Source: Cornus controversa (lineage: Eukaryota > Streptophyta > Magnoliopsida > Cornales > Cornaceae). Taken from it: a stretch of DNA of 64,000 bases. A program made the position numbers and the translations under genes. Shown here piece after piece: positions 9,859 through 21,574 of the stretch. Below the pieces are notes generated by a model. It saw nothing but the letters and a program-made list of their open reading frames with translations. It had not been told where the DNA came from and ran no database searches. Location of the stretch: contig CM048848.1 in NCBI GenBank assembly GCA_026545225.1, positions 22,608,806 to 22,672,805 of the forward strand, read 5' to 3'. Within the stretch, counting starts at the first letter, position 1; every line of letters starts with the position of its first letter.

Positions 9859-11084
9859 CTACTCTAGGGCGGGTGGTGGTGGTGGTGGCTCGGTCGGCCG
9901 AGTAGAGGCGGAGGTGGAAGCTCGGCCTGCAAATAGGAACTGCAGGTCCTGTCGGAAGGCCCGGAACTCGTCTAAGATTGCCCTCTGACCCTGTGCCAGA
10001 GACGTAATGTCCGTCCTAATAGCCTCCAACTGACCCTGCATCACTTGGACGTGCTCCTCAAAACCCTGCTGGAGCCGCTCAACGTCAGCTGCCAGACAGG
10101 AGTAGCCAGTCGCCAGGATCTCATGTCGCTCTACGGCGATATCCATATCATCATCCCCCAGCTCCTCATCGGATGCCTCACCCTCTATGGGCGCATCCTC
10201 ATCCATCTCCACTGGGGCATCTATGTCCACATCCTTTGGTGGATCGCCCTGGTGGTCCTGTCGCTCCAAGTGTCGCCTCACCCGCTCCCACTAAGTAGGC
10301 GTGTAGTGGGAGGGCGGTGCCAGCTGGATGTTAGTATCACTGACCGGTATATTGGCACAGCTAAGGAAGGCTGCGACCAGGAAAAGAAAGGGAAGCCGCC
10401 AACTCGCTGCTCGCCTCATGCTCTTGTTGACAAGGCCGTCCCAGATTTTGAACATATGCCCCCATATTAGCGATGGGATAGAAAACCAAGTGCTCGTGTG
10501 GAAAGCGTATAGGCAACGGAGAAGGTCACCTCAGCGCTCTGCCACATGCTGTAAAGGACACGCGTTCTTGATGAGAACGGTGTCCAGAAACCATAACACA
10601 CTCGGGCACTTCGATTTGGACGTGCAGTTGTGACTGGGTGTGGTAAACACCCCACCACACATGTCCATCACGATGGAGAACAACGTCATGTCTGCTGGAA
10701 ACTCGGCCCTGTAGATCGGTCGACCACCCTGGTCAACCATATCTGGAGGCTGCTGGTGAGGAATGCCGAGCATCTGTGCGATCCGGCTCGGAGTGATAGT
10801 AATCGTCACGCCGCCTACGACCTCTCCAATGTGTCAGGCTCGGTGCAGGAATAGGTCATACGCTCATAGAAGACCTGCACCAAGCGCTCATGCGCCACAT
10901 CGGTGGGTGGCACACATAATGGGTCGAGGCAACGCCGCTGTAGCTCTGCTACAGCCCATGAGCAGTCAGGGCGCATCTCGAACTCTCTCAGCTCAAATCT
11001 ATGCTCCAAGTGGAACTTTCGAGTCCGAAAGGCTCGCCCGGGCACATCTCTAATAGCACCAGGAGCATTCTTCACACGTGCCAT
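9859..11084 (-). pseudogene. Athila-type third ORF, broken (element A)
   Basis: This is the homologue of the intact 415-residue product of B at 22675-23922. It starts MARVKNAPGA at 11084. The N-terminal segment is at 11084-10815, the middle segment with MLGIPHQQPPDMV at 10809-10531, and the C-terminal acidic and coiled-coil region at 10281-9859, ending in a proline run. It is interrupted between 10815 and 10809, by a stop after HVAER near 10531, and by a further break before 10281. The splice acceptor before the start has lost its AG (CAG changed to CAA). No signal peptide or membrane segment is visible. Confidence 0.8.
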
Positions 11085-11098
11085 AGCCCCGGAATAGT

Positions 11099-11473
11099 TT
11101 GCACTTATTCCAAAAATTAAAGTAAATAAAAAGAAAATAAAATGAATCTAAAATAAGAATAAAAATTAAAAAGGAGGTTCTAGTCCATGGTGCCGACACA
11201 TGCATTCCAAAATTCGCTCTCAACGAAGCAGCGTAAGCAGAGGCAACCAAAACAATGGGGACGCAGTTGCAAACCTTTCATCAAGCATCCGAAACAAAAA
11301 TAATGCAAAATCTCACCCATACATGCACTCCTACCCCCGAAACCCGCAGATCCCATTATGAACATAGCGAATGCAAACCACTCCAACCCAACATCATCTG
11401 TATATGCTTATTACGCCGAAAAACTAACAAAAATGGTGGCAAAGCAAGCAAAATATAACCATGCATCACTTAC
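11099..11473 (-). other. Putative intron upstream of ORF3 in A (acceptor lost)
   Basis: The donor TAG|GTAAGTGATG is at 11475-11464 on the minus strand and is retained. The position equivalent to the acceptor TGCAG of B and D reads TGCAA. This region corresponds to the introns proposed at 23907-24294 and 56579-56977. Confidence 0.5.
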
Positions 11474-11709
11474 CTAAAGGTGAAGATGATGATCGGTGCA
11501 AGAAGATGAAGTCCTAACACGCAGCCGCGAAGAGACGAACGTGCGCGTATACGCGGAGAGCTCGGACTACGGTGAATGATGGTGGATGGTTGGGAATGAT
11601 CGAACAAGGGTTGGACGGTGCTCGGGGAAGCTTTGGATCTCTTGGAGAAGAGGAAGAAGTCGGATGGTCTTGGGAAGAATCGTAGAAATGAGAGGGAGCC
11701 CGGCGGTTC

Positions 11710-11718
11710 AAATAAATA
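11710..11718 (-). promoter_or_regulatory. Internal TATA-like box upstream of ORF3 (A)
   Basis: On the minus strand this is TATTTATTT, with CACGT(A) 9 bases upstream and the palindrome array starting 26 bases further upstream. B and D have TATTTAAA in the same context. The reading as an internal promoter is an inference from this arrangement. Confidence 0.45.
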
Positions 11719-11744
11719 AGTGGCTTACGTGCAGGCATCGTGTC

Positions 11745-12035
11745 AATCTCGATTGATCGAGATGAACATCTCGATCAATCAAGATTTTGATCAATCAAAA
11801 TCCTAGCTTCGATCAATCGAGATCAAGTCTCGATCAATCGAAATCCTTGCTTCGATCAATCAAAATTTTGATTGATCAAGGACCTATTGAAGTGCCATCG
11901 AAGAAAACCACCTCTCAGGACTTTGATCTTTGCAAAAGGCTCCAACATCTCTGCATTATTTCAATCGATCGAGACCAAGATCTCGATCAATCAAAATCTC
12001 GATTGATCGAGATCTTTGCTTCGATCAATCGAAAT
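11745..12035. repeat. Palindrome array between pol and ORF3 (A, GAGAT type)
   Basis: Two clusters (about 11745-11880 and 11966-12035) of tctcgat(tg/ca)atcgaga inverted repeats, separated by unrelated sequence around cttgatcaatag/ggactttga. They are the same motif and flavour as in the LTRs of A. The rest of the spacer (11474-11709 and 12036-12205) holds no further recognisable gene. Confidence 0.9.
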
Positions 12036-12205
12036 GCTCAAAAATAGTCAGCTTGACTTATACTTCATGGACTTGGACTTATGGGACTTAGATACAAAAT
12101 TACTTAGATACAAAAGTTACTTTGGATTAGAGGGACATCATGGAAGCATAATAGCTACCATGGTCGCGCCACCTTACACGTCTATGGCATGACGTTAGAA
12201 TCGGC

Positions 12206-14819
12206 TCACGAGTCAAAATACACGGGATCCGTCAAAATGACGACATCCACGTATTCTGTGGTAACTTGGTCATCCACACACAATTTTAAGCACTGCCCGT
12301 TCACTTTGAACCACAATCCGTCTTTTAAGTCCTTCAATTCCACCGCTCCATGGGGGGCAACGGAATTAACCAAAAATGGACCATCCCAACGGGAGTGAAG
12401 TTTTCCGGGAAACAAATGGAGGCGTGAGTTGTACAACCATACTTTCTGGCCCAGAGAAAACGTTTTGACTCGAATATTGTGATCATGAAAGGCTTTTGAC
12501 TTTGCCTTATAGATTTTGGCATTCTCATACGCGTCATGTCACAATTCTTCCAATTCATTTAATTGAAGCTTTCGATTAGATCCGGCCATTTGCATGTTAA
12601 AATTGAAAGTCTTGGTGGCCCACATAGCCTTGTGCTCCAATTCAACCGGAAGATGACACGCTTTGCCATAAACCAACCGGTAAGGTGACATTCCAATGGG
12701 AGTCTTATAAGCAGTTCGGTAAGCCCATAATGCATCATTTAGTCGCAATGACCAATCTTTTCGGTCAGGCTGAACTATTTTCTCAAGAATGTTCTTAATC
12801 TCCCTATTGGATACTTTCACTTGGCCACTAGTTTGAGGATGGTATGGGGTGGCTACTTTGTGTGTGACAGAGTATTTGGTAAGCAAGGTTCGAAGGAACT
12901 GGTTACAGAAATGTTTACCTCCGTCACTGATGAGGGCTCGAGGTGTATCAAAACGGCTAAAGATATTCGCTTGAATGAACTTAACCACGACTGCGTGGTC
13001 ATTTGTACTCATGACCAGTAGAGGGTGGAAAAGGTCCCATGAAGTCAATGCCCCACACATCAAATATCTCAACAATAAGAATAGGGTTGAGAGGCATCGT
13101 GTCCTTCTGAGACATCGCACCAAGGCGCTGACATCGCTCACACGAGCGGCAAAATGAGTATGCATCCCGATGAATTATTGGCCAGAAAAACCCGCATTGA
13201 AGAATTTTTGCTGCGGTTTTCTTAGCACTAAAGTGTCCCCCACAAGCAAGTGTATGACAGAATTTAAGAATGCTTTGGAATTCACTGTTGGTTACACACT
13301 TTTGGATTATTTGATCGGGGTAATATTTGAACAATTGAGGATCGTCCCAATAATATGATCATGATTGGGAGAAAAACCGATCCTTCTCTTGCTTGGTCCA
13401 AGAAGACGGTATTTTACCGGTTGCTAAGTAGTTGACAATGTCCGCATACCAAGGGATACTCTCTTGAGAGATTATAAAGAGTTGTTCATCCGGGAAGGAT
13501 TCACAAACTGGAATAGAGTCATGAAGGGATTCAACAAGAATTCTAGAGAGGTAGTCAGCCACCACATTTTCAGTTCCCTTTTTGTCTCTAATCTCAAAAT
13601 TAAATTCTTGCAACAAGAGTATCCATCGGATCAATCTAGGTTTGGTGTCCTTTTTGGCCAAAAGATGCCAGAGGGCAGCATGGTCCGAATAGAAAATAAC
13701 CTTTGAACCTAGTAGATAAGCTCGAAATTTGTCCAATGCAGATACTACCACAAGCAACTCCTTTTTCATTGTGGTATAATTGATTCGAGTCTCGGAAAGG
13801 GTTTTACTTGCATAGTAGATAACATGCGATAATTTGTCTACTCGTTGCCCTAAGACCGCACCCATGACATAATCGGATGCATCACACATGATCTCAAATG
13901 GGAGAGCCCAATTTGGAGGGATGAGAATTGGAGCGGTTGTAAGCATGGTGCGGAGTTTTTCAAAAGCATTAAAGCACGCTTCATCAAAGGTAAAACAAGA
14001 CTCTTTTTTAAGAAGGTGACACAAAGGCCGAGAGATCTTGCTAAAGTCTTTGATAAAACGGCGGTAAAAGCCCGCATGCCCAAGGAAAGAACGAATCTCT
14101 CTCATCGTTGATGGTGGAGGAAGTTTGAAAATAAGTTCAACCTTGGCTTTGTCCACCTCAATTCCTCTCTTAGACACAATGTGCCCTAAGACAATACCCT
14201 TTTGAACCATAAAATGGCTCTTTTCCCAACTGAGGATTAGATTGGTCTCTTGACATCGTTTGAGAACACGGGATAGATTTTGGAGACATGATTCAAATGA
14301 AGGTCCAAACATAAAAAAATTATCCATAAATACTTTCAAGAAATTTTCCACCATATCCGAAAAGATAGACATCATACACCATTGAAAAGTCGCCGGTGCA
14401 TTGCACAACCCGAAGGGCATGCGTTTATAAGCAAATGTGCCGAAAGGACATGTAAATGTGGTTTTCTCTTGGTCCCTCGGGTTTATAGCCACCTGATTAT
14501 AGCCGGAATATCCATCTAAGAATCAATAAAAACTTTGATCGGCTAATCTCTCTAAGATTTGATCAATGAATGGAAGAGGGAAGTGATCTTTCTGAGTTAC
14601 TGAATTTAGTTTTTGATAATCTATGCAAACTCTCCATCCCGTGGTGGTGCGTTGGGGAACTAATTCACCCTTATCATTTGGTTGCACCGTAATACCGGAC
14701 TTCTTAGGAACCACTTAAGTGGGACTAATCCACTTACTATCTGAGATGGGGTAAATGATTCTCGCATCTAGTAACTTAACCACCTCCTTCATTACAACGT
14801 CCTTCATATTTGGATTTAA
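12206..14819 (-). pseudogene. pol: Athila-like pol: RT, RNase H, integrase (element A), broken
   Basis: This is the remnant of the replication enzymes of A. Order on the minus strand: RT entry motifs (14714-14523), RT core, thumb and RNase H (14492-13359), integrase zinc finger (13334-about 13180), catalytic core (to about 12560) and the GPF-type C-terminal module RWDGPFLV (12436-12206). The RT motif FMDD of B is FMDN here (14319-14321). The integrase glutamate of GQVEV is lysine (12815-12817). A deletion of 56 bp relative to B at about 12998 removes sequence between the first two integrase aspartates and shifts the frame. Stops are present before VVPKKSG, at FY*FLD (about 14522) and elsewhere. 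Confidence 0.9.
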
Positions 14820-17769
14820 TCAACGTTGTGCCTCTCTTGAGGTCTTTGCATCTTCTTCCAAGTGTATGCGGTGCATACAAATAGAAGGATTTATTCCCTT
14901 AAGATCTGCCACACTCCATCCTATTACTTCCTTGTGCTCTTTTAACACTTTTAGAAGTTCCATCTCTTGATCATTGGTGAGATTGGAAGCAATAATGACT
15001 GGAAGGGTCTCATTAACGCCCAAGAAAACATACTTGAGTGTAGCCGGTAGAGGCTTGAGCTCAAGTTGTGGTGGGGAAATTAGAGGAGTTTGGGAAGTAT
15101 AAGACAAAGGAGGCAAAGGTTCTCTTGGAACTCTCCATTTAGGCAAATCCATGACAGTCGTGACATCAAGCATTGAATTAACTTCACAAATGGATTGCTC
15201 AATGTCATAATCATTACAGTTGAAATGACTTAGGCACGCCTCTAGAGGATCCTTAGAAAGAATGGAAGGAAGTGCTTCTTGAACAAGATCTTCCACTACA
15301 TCAACACAAAAGCATTCACTTTCGTCGTCGGATGTGTGGTGAGAAGCATTAAAGATGTTCAAACGAACTTTCATATTCCCGAAAGAGATGTCCATTACTC
15401 CGGTACGGCAATTAACACAAGCGTTTGCCGTGGCCAAAAATGGATGACCTAGAATGATAGGAATATGTCTATTTAGATTTTGGACCGGTTCCGTGTCAAG
15501 GACTATGAAGTCCACCGAAAAATAAAATTTGTCCACTTGAATTATCACATCCTCTATGATGCCACGTGGTTGCTTCACCGAGTGATCGGCAAGTTGCAAC
15601 ACAACTGTGGTAGGCTTAAGTTCCCCCAAACCTAATTGTTGGTAAACTGAGAATGGAAGCAAATTGACACTAGCCCTTAAATCAAGAAGTGCCTTTTCAA
15701 AAGCTTGATTCCCGATGGTGCATGAAATGGTTGGAGCACCCGGATCTTTGAATTTAGGAGGGGCTTGGTGTTGAAAAATGGAGCTTACTTGCTCAGTTAG
15801 GAGAACTTTCTTAGGAATATTATTCCTAGATTTGCGCTTTTGAGTGCACAAGTCCTTCAAGAATTTAGCATAGGAGGGAATTTGCCGGATAGCATCAAGG
15901 AGAGGGAGATTAATCTTTACTTGTTTGAAGATCTCCATCATGTCTTGAATTTTCTCTCCTTGCTTCCTGAAATGAGAAGGTTCCTTCAATCTTTGAGGAA
16001 AAGGAACCAGAGGTTCAAAAGAAGTGTCAAGATTTGGAATAGATGGTGACACAACTTTACTTGCCATTCCTTTTGAATTTTGTGGGAATTTGTTCACATT
16101 TGGATTTGAAGGAAACACATTTGGATTTGATTGGGATTCTTTTGGATTTTTGGATTGCTCATTGAATTCCTTTTCTTTTTCTTTTTCTTCCCCAACCTTG
16201 GAATTTATGATTTTACCACTCCTTAAGGTGATGATTGATTAAACTTGCTCCGGAGGAGCATTACAAGATGAAGATGATGGATCTTCAATCACATGAACAC
16301 CCTTAGGATTTGCCACCGACTGACTTGGTAACTTACCTTCCTCTCTTCTATTCAAGGCATTAGCTAGTTGCCCGATTTGAGCTTCTAACCTAGCCATAGA
16401 TTGAGCATTAGCTTCAAGCTTAGAGATTGATTGAGAGTGGGATTGCAACAAGCGAGTATTAGCCTCAAGATTGCTTATCACTCTTTCTTCAAAACCTTGG
16501 CTTCTCGGAGGAGGTGGTGGTTGTTGGTATTTGGATCTTTGATGGTAAGGTTGAGGATTTGGCCTATATTGAGGCTGTTGAGATTGGGAATTAAAGGAAT
16601 TTTGCCCTTAAAAAGAGGGACTTGGTTCTTGAGATTTCTATGAAAATGCCGGATGATTCTTGTAACTAGGATTGTAGGTATTTGAATATGGATCATTTAT
16701 TTGTTTAGAGTACAAGGCATTCGCTTGCTCTTGAGCATAATCGGGAGATTGACCGGCAATAGGACAATCTTGCACATAATGTGAAGTGCTATAGCAAAAA
16801 GAACACCCTTCCTAATTTTGAACAGGTTGGCTTGGAGTTGGCAGCCCATTTTTCATGATTTGGTCCATTTTTCGGGTTAAGGCATCTACTTGCATGGCAA
16901 CCTCATCTCCCTCCTCTACAAGGTAGGGTGGATTTCCCTTTTCTAGTGGAGGAGCATTGAGCTGAATTATTGCTTAGGGTTTGAAAAAGTTTCCATGCAT
17001 CATCTGGGCTTTTCAAAAGGTATCCACCTCCACAAGCGGAATCTATCATTTGCCTATGTTGCTCACTCACTCCATCATAAAAACTTTGCACTAGCTGCCA
17101 TTTTGGGACAGCATGGTGCAGACAAGATTTAAGAAGGTCTTTTAATCTCTCCCACGTCTCATGAAATTGTTCTTGATCAATTTGGGTGAATCCGGTGATT
17201 GCTCGCCGAATATCACTCGACTTTCCCATTGGGAAGTATTTTTTTAAGAATTCAATTTGCATCCCCGCCCAAGAATGGATTGAGTTAGGTTCTAAGGAAT
17301 TGAACCAACTTCTAGCTTTATCTTTTAGGGAGAATGGAAACATACGAAGCTTTAGATCATCCTCCGTAAAGTGTGGTACCCTAATGGTGGAACACACGGA
17401 AAGGAAGTAATCTAAATGCCGGTATGGATCTTCATTTGGGAGACCATGGAAGCTATTAAGAAGATTGATGGTGGAGGACTTTATTTCGAATTGAGTTACC
17501 GCTACATCCGAAAATTGAATACACGAAGGTACTTCAAATGTAGTCGGAAGATAAAAGTCCATAAGCAGTTCTGCTTGAGGAGGAGGAGGTAGAGGTTGTT
17601 GTTCATGATTAAAAGGAGGTAGTCCGGGAGGTTGTCTCTCATTTGGTTCCATGTTTTCAGTCCTAGGCAATATAGGGTCCCTAGAGGTTCCTCTACGTTG
17701 TCTAAGTGTTCGTTCAAGTTCAATATTACAAGGAAGCAACGGAAGTGACAATGACTGTCTACCTAGCAT
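14820..17769 (-). pseudogene. gag-pro: Athila-like gag-protease (element A), broken
   Basis: The capsid starts MLGRQSLSLP at 17769 and is open to 16903, including LNLLNSFHGLPNEDP. A roughly 16 bp deletion relative to B then shifts the frame. The zinc knuckle CSFCYSTSH..DC follows a stop near 16813. The proline-rich and coiled-coil linker is broken at about 16620 and 16240. The frame 16118-14820 holds the aspartic protease: the active-site motif is DLRAS (15683-15672) where B and D have DLGAS, so the catalytic loop is damaged; ILGHPFLAT follows. All of this is one frame with pol in the intact relative B. Confidence 0.9.
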
Positions 17770-18038
17770 GCATTAATAGTAGAACAACACCTCAATACGC
17801 AAAAATAAACAACAAAAATTTATACAGAAAAAAAAGAATTTACTTAAATGCACAATTTTTGACTTTATACTCACAAAGGGTTCCAACTTTGATCCTTTAA
17901 GATGCTCGCTATGTGGTATACCTAAAATCAAGCAATTTGAGAGATAAGAATAAGATATATACAAAAAAAGAATGAAAGACTTTCTAGCCTAAGAATTAAA
18001 CCAGATTTAATCTTTCAATTGCGACAATTTAACCGTAA
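17770..18038 (-). other. Leader of A between PBS and gag
   Basis: AT-rich, about 270 bp. It contains the conserved phrase ggaacctttgtgagtataa-like sequence (minus strand), also in B and D. No coding domain is seen. Confidence 0.5.
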
Positions 18039-18056
18039 TCCCCGGCAATGACACCA
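18039..18056 (-). promoter_or_regulatory. Primer-binding site of A (tRNA-Asp type, degenerate)
   Basis: On the minus strand TGGTGTCATTGCCGGGGA starts 6 bases after the LTR. It differs at three positions from TGGCGCCGTTGCCGGGGA, the complement of the plant tRNA-Asp 3' end used by Athila-type elements; D matches that perfectly and B has one mismatch. Confidence 0.75.
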
Positions 18057-19170
18057 AAATTTTGATGTGGCTAAACTTGAATTATATTGTAAGCTTATTT
18101 TTGGTCCTTTATCAAAATATAATTTAACCACTCGCAAGAGCACGAATCTTTGTAGATACGGTTCTATATAGAGGGTATCGATCCCACGAGGACTAGTCGT
18201 AACTTGTCTTAAAGAAAGATTAATTCTACTTTAATTCTAAAAACAAGGTTTTGATTTTTGTTTATAAAACTATTGCATGAATGTAAAAATAATAAATTTA
18301 AAGAGTTAAAAGTTGGGAGAGAGAGCTAGGGGTGGTTTCCACCACTAGCCATTCACATGTTCATAAGTGTAGCAAGCTTGGGATTCATAAATTAAATGTC
18401 TAACAATGTCATTAGGCTTGTGACCTCAATGACATATCAAAGGATTAATGTGTGTGCAAACCTATCATAATCCATCTTCAACAAGCATAGTTCTTCAACC
18501 TAACTAATTACCCTACTCTCTAAGTGAACCTAAATGCATCCAAACTACCTTATCTTGGCATGGTTTATACAAGCAAACACAACACATTCATTTAAACACC
18601 ATTACCTAGCCATCATTTGCCCTTCTTGTGGAAGAAGCAAATGTTGTGCATTCACAAGATAGATTCTACTCTAAGACAAGAATAAAACCAACATCAAATG
18701 AATATATATAAGAGATGTATAAGTGTACATCGTCACTAGACTAAATAATCAACATTTAAATACAAATTCCAAAATGCTATAAAAATGAACAAGTTTACAT
18801 GGCTAGGGGTATCAACCACACCCTAGTAGAGAAGTTAGTTGGTCATGGCAGCCTTGCACTCTTCCATTGATGGAGAAAATGAAGCTTCAAGGTCTGGTTC
18901 AGCTCCTTCTTCTCCTCTCCCGAATGTCTCTCCTTGTGTATGTCTGATCTGTATGAGATATATGAGAGAATGACCTCTTTGTGTGCTTTATGGCCTCCTT
19001 TTCAACCTTGGGGCCCACCATAAATATATATATCAATATATATATCAACTATATCAAGAATGTCTCCAAATGTCTTGTTCAAGTCAGACAATCCCTCTAA
19101 GTCGTGCAAAAAAGGAGATTTTGTTGCAAGTGGGAAGAGCAGGTGAGCAAGTGGGCAAGTGGGTCTGCAG

Positions 19171-19287
19171 AATCTCGATCAATCGAAATTGGAATCTCGA
19201 TTGATCAAGATTTTGATCAATCGAAATCAAGTCTCGATCAATCGAGATCTCGATTGATCGAGATCAACATCTCGATTGATCGAGATG
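19171..19287. repeat. Palindrome array in the A right LTR (GAGAT type)
   Basis: Copy of the array at 7752-7868 with a handful of substitutions, several of them inside the palindrome arms. Confidence 0.9.
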
Positions 19288-19425
19288 CCTTAGCTTTAAT
19301 TATGAATTTTGCTCTTCAACTGCAAATGGCCTCAAACCTTGCTCCTTTTACTACAAAACCTGTAATACATCAAAAATACAAAAATACCATAAACGTATCT
19401 CGGTAAACGTAAAAATGGGACTAAC

Positions 19426-19430
19426 ATATG
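19426..19430. repeat. Target-site duplication of B, left copy (atatg)
   Basis: atatg at 19426-19430 and 32448-32452 flank B within the LTR of A. Joining them restores taacatatgcaataaagagg, as in the intact left LTR of A near 8008-8024. Confidence 0.95.
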
Positions 19431-20848
19431 TGATGTGGTCGGAACTAAATTATATTGCAAGCTTAATTTTGCCCTTTTTATCAAAATATAATTTAACCAC
19501 TCGCAAGAGCACGAATCTTTGTAGATAAGGTTCTATGTAGAGGGTATCGATCCCACGAGGACTAGTCGTTAATTGTCATAGAGAAAGATTAATTCTACTT
19601 TAATTCTAAAAAAATAGGTTTTTGGTTTTGTGTTTAAGGCTATTGCATAAAGGGAATGACAATAAAATTAAAGAGTAAAGTTGGGAGAGAGAACTAGGGT
19701 TGGTTTCCACCACTAGCCATTCACATGTTCATAAGTGTAGCAAGCAAGGGATTCATTAATTAAATGCCTAACAATGTCATTAGGCTTGTGACCTCAATGA
19801 CATATCAAAAGATCAATGTGTGTGCTAACCTATCATAATCCATCTTCAACAAGCATAGCTCTTCAACCTAACTAACTACCTACTTACTCTACTCTCTAAG
19901 TGAACACTACATGCATCCAAACTACCTTGTCTTGGCATGGTCTATACAAACTAGCATCACACATTCATTTAACCACCATTATCTAGCCATCATTTGCACT
20001 TCTTGTGGAATATGCAAATGTTGTGCATTCAAGTGACAAAACCTACTCTAAGACAAGAATAAATTCCATATCAAATGAATATATAAAAGAAATGTATTTG
20101 TGTACATAATCACTAGGCTAAATAATCAACATTTAATTACAAGTCCCAAGAGCTACAAAGATGAACAAGTTTACATGGCTAGGGGTTGAAACCAACACCC
20201 TAGTAGAAGAGTTAGTTGCTCATGGTTGCCTTGCACCCTTCCATTGATGAAGAGAATGAAGCTTCTTGGTCTGGTTCAGCTATCCTCTTCCTCTCCCGAA
20301 GGTCTCTCTACTGATCTTCTTGTGTGTCTTGAGAGATATGAGATATGTGGCTTTTTGGTACTTTTTGTATGCTTTTTGGCTCCTTTGGGCCCACCATATA
20401 TATATATATATCATTATATATATCTCTTGTATCAAGAAGGCCCCCAAAAGTCTTGTTCAAGTCAGACAATCCCCCTAAGTCGTGAAAAAAGGGGGATTTT
20501 GTTGCAAGTGGGAGAGCAGGTGAGCAAGTGGCCAAGTGGGCTCTGCAGCATTTCGATTGATCGAAATTGCATTTCGATTGATCGAGATTTCGATCAATCG
20601 AAATGAGATTTCGATCAATCGAAATTTCGATTGATCGAAATCCAAATTTCGATTGATCGAAATGCCTTGGCAACATTTTCTGATTTCATCTCTTGACTGC
20701 AGAAAGCTTCCAACTTTGCTCCATTTACTCCAATACCTGCAATACATCAAAAACACAAAAATACCGTAAACATATCTCGGTAAACGCAAAAACGGAACTA
20801 ACATATGCAATAAAGAGGGTTCAAATGCATAGAATTGAACACTTATCA
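19431..20848 (-). repeat. Left (3') LTR of element B
   Basis: Runs tgatgtggtcgg to gaacacttatca. Compared with the LTRs of A and D it has gtcggaac in place of gctaaac at its end, and palindromes of the GAAAT type. Confidence 0.95.
20549..20663. repeat. Palindrome array in the B left LTR (GAAAT type)
   Basis: About six inverted repeats of the form atttcgat-tg/ca-atcgaaat. Nearly all arms read TTTCGAT/ATCGAAA, while the LTRs of A, D, S2 and S3 read mostly TCTCGAT/ATCGAGA. Confidence 0.9.
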
Positions 20849-20886
20849 CACCCCCAAACTTACATATTGCTAGTCCCTTAGCAATA
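20849..20886 (-). promoter_or_regulatory. Polypurine tract and hairpin of B
   Basis: The stem is TATTGCTA/TAGCAATA (20865-20886), against CATTGCTA/TAGCAATG in A: the outer pair has changed on both sides, a compensatory pair. The same GTAAGTTTGGGGGTG tract abuts the LTR. Confidence 0.75.
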
Positions 20887-21539
20887 CAATATTACAAAAA
20901 TGAAATCAACTATCTTATACAAAAGTTTAATCATGCTCAGTCATCAACTAGATAAAGGGCGCTCATCCATTCATTTCACAATTGGCAAATGCAACAAGTA
21001 TTACAGAACTATGTGGTCATTAGCAAAAATGGACTTTCACAAGCTATAAATGAGCGACAGTCCCCACATACTGGCCAGCCCGAACAACTATAACAATTCC
21101 AACCCCAAAATCCTCTTTGAAAAGTGAACATGCATTCTAACGTGTGGCTTTTGTCATATTTGGAGAAGAAAACGAACAAATCTGTTTTTAAGAGAAAAAC
21201 TCATTGAAAATGCTCAACCCGGCTGTTTCATTATCACAAAATATTCATGATTGCTCATGTGCGGATGACCGTGCAATGCTTAGCTCTTTTTGCTTTCTTG
21301 CAAGCCCATGTAGCGGCATTGGGCCAATGACTCCCAAACCAATTGGTTTTAGGGCATTAGGCGAAGAAGCACCCCTCAGACTTAATAACCGAGCTTACAA
21401 GGCGATGAGCGTAAGCAAGCCATCCGCTTATTACTGCTCAACCTTACACACTTTTACACGAATATTTCCTGCTTTGAGGCATAGAAATCCGGTTTATTTA
21501 GTGAGAAGGCTTATTGCATAATTTTCTCTTTTTATTTCT

Positions 21540-21574
<35 letters not shown>

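Larger units (their letters stand above)
18063..19430 (-). repeat. Right (5') LTR of A, first 1368 bp
   Basis: Starts tgatgtggctaaac and is collinear with 6644-8011 without visible indels. It stops at ctaacatatg, where B is inserted. The remaining 41 bp are at 32453-32493. It includes a palindrome array of the GAGAT type at 19171-19287. Confidence 0.95.

Noticed and set aside
11514..11738. Minus-strand open frame in the pol-ORF3 spacer of A
   Set aside because: The matching region of B (24291-24512) has a different translation, and the region fits a promoter and leader better.
21204..21521. Plus-strand open frame of 105 codons in the tail of B, with shorter counterparts at 8407-8595 and 53947-54156
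   Set aside because: It is antisense to the element, has different lengths in the three copies and no recognised domain. The similarity is explained by common descent of the tails.
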